Below, piece after piece: positions 61,201-64,000 of a stretch of 64,000 nt of DNA. The position numbers were made by a program, and so were the translations under genes. Source of the stretch: Pelecanus crispus (lineage: Eukaryota; Chordata; Aves; Pelecaniformes; Pelecanidae); the NCBI RefSeq assembly GCF_030463565.1, contig NC_134659.1:8068511-8132510 (forward strand). Reading direction: 5' to 3'. Within the stretch, counting starts at the first letter, position 1, and each line of letters begins with the position of its first letter. Under the pieces are notes generated by a model, which saw only the letters and a program-made list of their open reading frames with translations, was not told the DNA's origin and ran no database searches.

Positions 61201-64000
61201 CATGACAGGGATGTGGAAACACTCGCACACCCTTTCATGGAACCCAAAATGCAAGTGGTGACTTGCTGGGGACCCCTGGAGCAGCATTTGCAGGGTGGCT
61301 GGCATGAGGACGGAGCAGGGGTGCACAGAGCCTCTCTCCTTGCTGCTCCCGGTCCCTGTCTGCTGCCTCTATGAAATGCATTTCCGCTCCCCGCTGTCGC
61401 CTCTCCCGGAGCCTCAGCAGAGCCAGGGCTGCCTGCGAGCAGATAGCAGGGCCGGGGATGTGGGAGAACCCCCCTCACGACAGCCCATGATACCCCCTTG
61501 GCCATGTTGGGCCACCTGTGGGTCATGCTGGCGAGCATTCACCCCGTGCCAGGCTTATCTGGGGACTTTGGCACAGGAGCAGGCTGTGGCGCGCACGCTG
61601 TCTGCTGACCCTGTCCCCTTTGTGCGTGATGCTGGCTGGCCACGTTCCGGAGCTGATGTGCCTGCTCCGTGTCCTGGCTGCCCTAGGGATGTGGCTGAGA
61701 CAGAGATCCCCCCACATCGCTCCCCACCTGCCTGCGAATCTCTGTGGGATGCCATCGCTGCCCAGGACTGGATGCCATTGCAGCCTGGGGACCTCCAGGG
61801 ACGTTAGCAGCTCTCCCTGAGGTGCCCAGGCACGAGTGGCCACACGAGTCTTGCCAGGGACCCAAGTTCTGCCGAGGTGTCGCAGGCTCTCAGCGCCCAG
61901 CACCAATTTGCACACCGGTGGGTTCGGCGTCGCAGTGCGGAACGACACCACGAAGCTGCGATTCGAGTTGGCAGCACTGTAGAAATGTTTTCAGTATCAT
62001 CTTTTAGCATCTAGCAACAGGTTGGGAGAAACTTAAGGCATTTCAGATTCAGGGAATATTCTTTAGTGGAGTTTTCTGTCCTATTTGTGATCTACAACGT
62101 TGTTTTGCTGCTGCTGTGTCTAGGGCACAAAAATCACCTCAAATCACTGCATTTGCCAACAGCTGGGAATTCACACCAGGGAAAGAAGGAGACATCCAGA
62201 GATAAGCGAACAGGAGAACTGGTGAAGCCGAACCCTTCTTGTTGAGGCTACGAAACTTTCAGTATTAAAGTAGGCTACAAAAAGTCACAGGAAAATCTCA
62301 TGATGACGAGTGCTCAGGCACATAACAGGATGACAAAATTCAGGGTCGATGTTGCATGAGAAAAACTCACCCAAACTATACACAGCACAGAGGGCTCCTA
62401 CTTAATATTGCTCCCAGGAAAGCTACTGGGCCTGGGGCAGAAATGTCCCCAAAAAGGCCCATTTGATGCTAAAGGCAGCAAGGGAAGAAAAAAGACTGGG
62501 CTTGTTCGAAAAACGACAGACGAGAGCTAGGCAGTGTTGCTATGTATAAAGCCACAGTACTCCCACACCTGAACCCATCCGCACCGCACAGGGGGTGCAG
62601 GAGGACCAAAAAAACACCGAGAGCAATGACAGGGTGAGAATCGCTTCGGCTACACCGACGGGCTGGAAGACGAGGATTTTTCAGGCTGGGAAAAATCACA
62701 CTTAGGGAGGAAGTTGGGAACAGCCTGCGAAATTGTGCGTGGCAGGGAGGGGGTGGGCAGGGACCATGGGTTTATCCTGTGCCCCCCCCTCTGCCTTATG
62801 CTCCTTCGCCAAGCAGCCTGTGCCAGCCACGGCGGGGGCAAAATCCCCAAAGCAACAGATCTCTGGCCTGATCCAGTGGATCAGCAGACACTGAGCACTC
62901 CGGAGCAGTCAGTTGATCCCGATGCAGGCTGCCTCCTGTCCCTGTCTCCCTGTACAGGAAGGCGATTCCTGCCCCGAGAAGGGTCCTACGCCCATTGGGG
63001 TCTGGGCAGCAACTAACACAAGGGGGTTGGTCGTGTTTTGGGAGGCGTCTTTGTGCTGATGAAGTGTCATGGACACCTCCAGCAAACAGGTTGCAGCCCG
63101 TGTTTGAGCTTCAAAGGCTCAGTGGGGCGACATGAGCTGGGTGTGTGCTCAGCTGTCCTGGCTGGGCTGAGTTTTCCAGCAATGCTTGTGGCAGTGGGAG
63201 CCTTCCCAGAGCCAACGAGCCCAGCAAAGGTGTCCCTGCAGCCCGGGTGTGTCCTCGGACAGAGCAAGGGGGACCAGCGACGACTGCACGGTGAGGGGCC
63301 GAGCTGGGACGCGCAGGCTGCACTAAAGTGGTGCTGACACTGGGGGTCACATCCCCTTCCAGCCCTGCCGACAACTCCCGGTCCCACTGCGGCACCTTGG
63401 CCCCACGGCTGCCTCCCCCAGCCCCAGCAGCTGCAGCACCGCACCAGTGGGGAGGGTGCTGGCTACAAAGCGGTTAAATACCTCCTCCGGGAGCAGCAGA
63501 GTTCAAATAAAGTGCATCCCCCTCATTTATGGTCCACGGTATTTGCTATGGGCTTGGCTTTGACAAGAGATCCAGATGATGAGAAGGGAAGAACAGGGAG
63601 AGGAGCCACTTGTGGGGCAACCCCATAGCCAGGGGTCTCTCCTGGGTGAGCCTGCCCCATGAGATGTGCTGGGCTGTCACCTCTGGTCCCTCAAAACCCC
63701 AAAGCTGTCCCCTACATGTCCATGAGCAAGCAGGTTATCACTCCCAGGCTCCTGGGCTCCCCATGGCAAAGGAAAACCTGGGCTGAAGGCAAATCTGTCA
63801 TTCCCTTTCCACTCCCTGAAGCACCCTGCTGGTGCTCTCCCACATGCAGTGGGACACACTTTGTCCCAGCCACGGGGATCCGGAGAGGGGCTGCCCTGCC
63901 CTGCCTGCCGGCTGCCACAATGCAATCTCTGCCTGCACACCCAGCACCCCCCTGAGCCCCCAAGCGAAGCTGCCAGAGGCGCTGAGGACCCCCCTGCCCA

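Larger units (their letters stand above)
40164..64000 (-). other. ADORA1 intron (at least 23.8 kb), runs off the right edge
   Basis: Everything right of the last coding exon. The upstream coding exon would encode about 114 residues with TM1-TM3 and DRY, and no minus-strand frame to 64000 resembles it. Human ADORA1 also has a very large intron here. No other gene recognised; open frames are short and unlike known proteins. Includes a 15-base C run at 59517-59531. Non-coding 5' exons could lie inside but cannot be identified. Confidence 0.75.

Noticed and set aside
40164-64000. First coding exon of ADORA1 in the window
   Set aside because: No minus-strand frame contains TM1-TM3 or the DRY region; it must lie beyond 64000.

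Overview
This window reads as bird genomic DNA. It is vertebrate multi-exon sequence with small exons, GT-AG introns and long non-coding stretches. It carries a truncated 3' end of a CR1 retroposon, the typical sauropsid LINE, and is GC-rich with many mini- and microsatellites, as on an avian microchromosome. Species cannot be fixed from the sequence alone.

Layout. (1) 0-11 kb, minus strand: DENND2D, a DENN-domain Rab exchange factor. Eleven coding exons were placed by matching the protein and checking that splice sites and phases join without a break. The final coding exon is unresolved. A minus-strand polyadenylation signal lies at 16-21. Exon 1 sits in a very GC-rich region with hexamer, pentamer and minisatellite arrays. 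(2) 11-24.6 kb: intergenic. It holds a CR1 fragment, an AT-rich block, and two weak hints of minus-strand coding sequence (20.2-20.9 kb and 22.87-23.18 kb). (3) 24.6-35.9 kb, plus strand: MYBPH, myosin-binding protein H. TATA box, ten coding exons, a last coding stretch of only 11 nt, a probable spliced 3'UTR and two poly(A) signals are visible; the joined reading frame is 501 codons plus stop. (4) 36-39.2 kb: gap between convergent gene ends. (5) 39.2-64 kb, minus strand: ADORA1, adenosine A1 receptor. Only the last coding exon (TM4 to C-terminus) is present. The first coding exon (TM1-TM3, DRY) is not found, so at least 23.8 kb of intron runs off the right edge. That intron holds a minisatellite and AT-rich islands that are candidate regulatory elements.

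The three genes do not form a functional pathway. MYBPH is a sarcomere protein, ADORA1 a Gi-coupled receptor and DENND2D a membrane-trafficking regulator. The most notable point is the order: MYBPH and ADORA1 are tail-to-tail as on human 1q32, while DENND2D, on human 1p13, is next to MYBPH here. I found no undescribed biological system; the findings below are modest.
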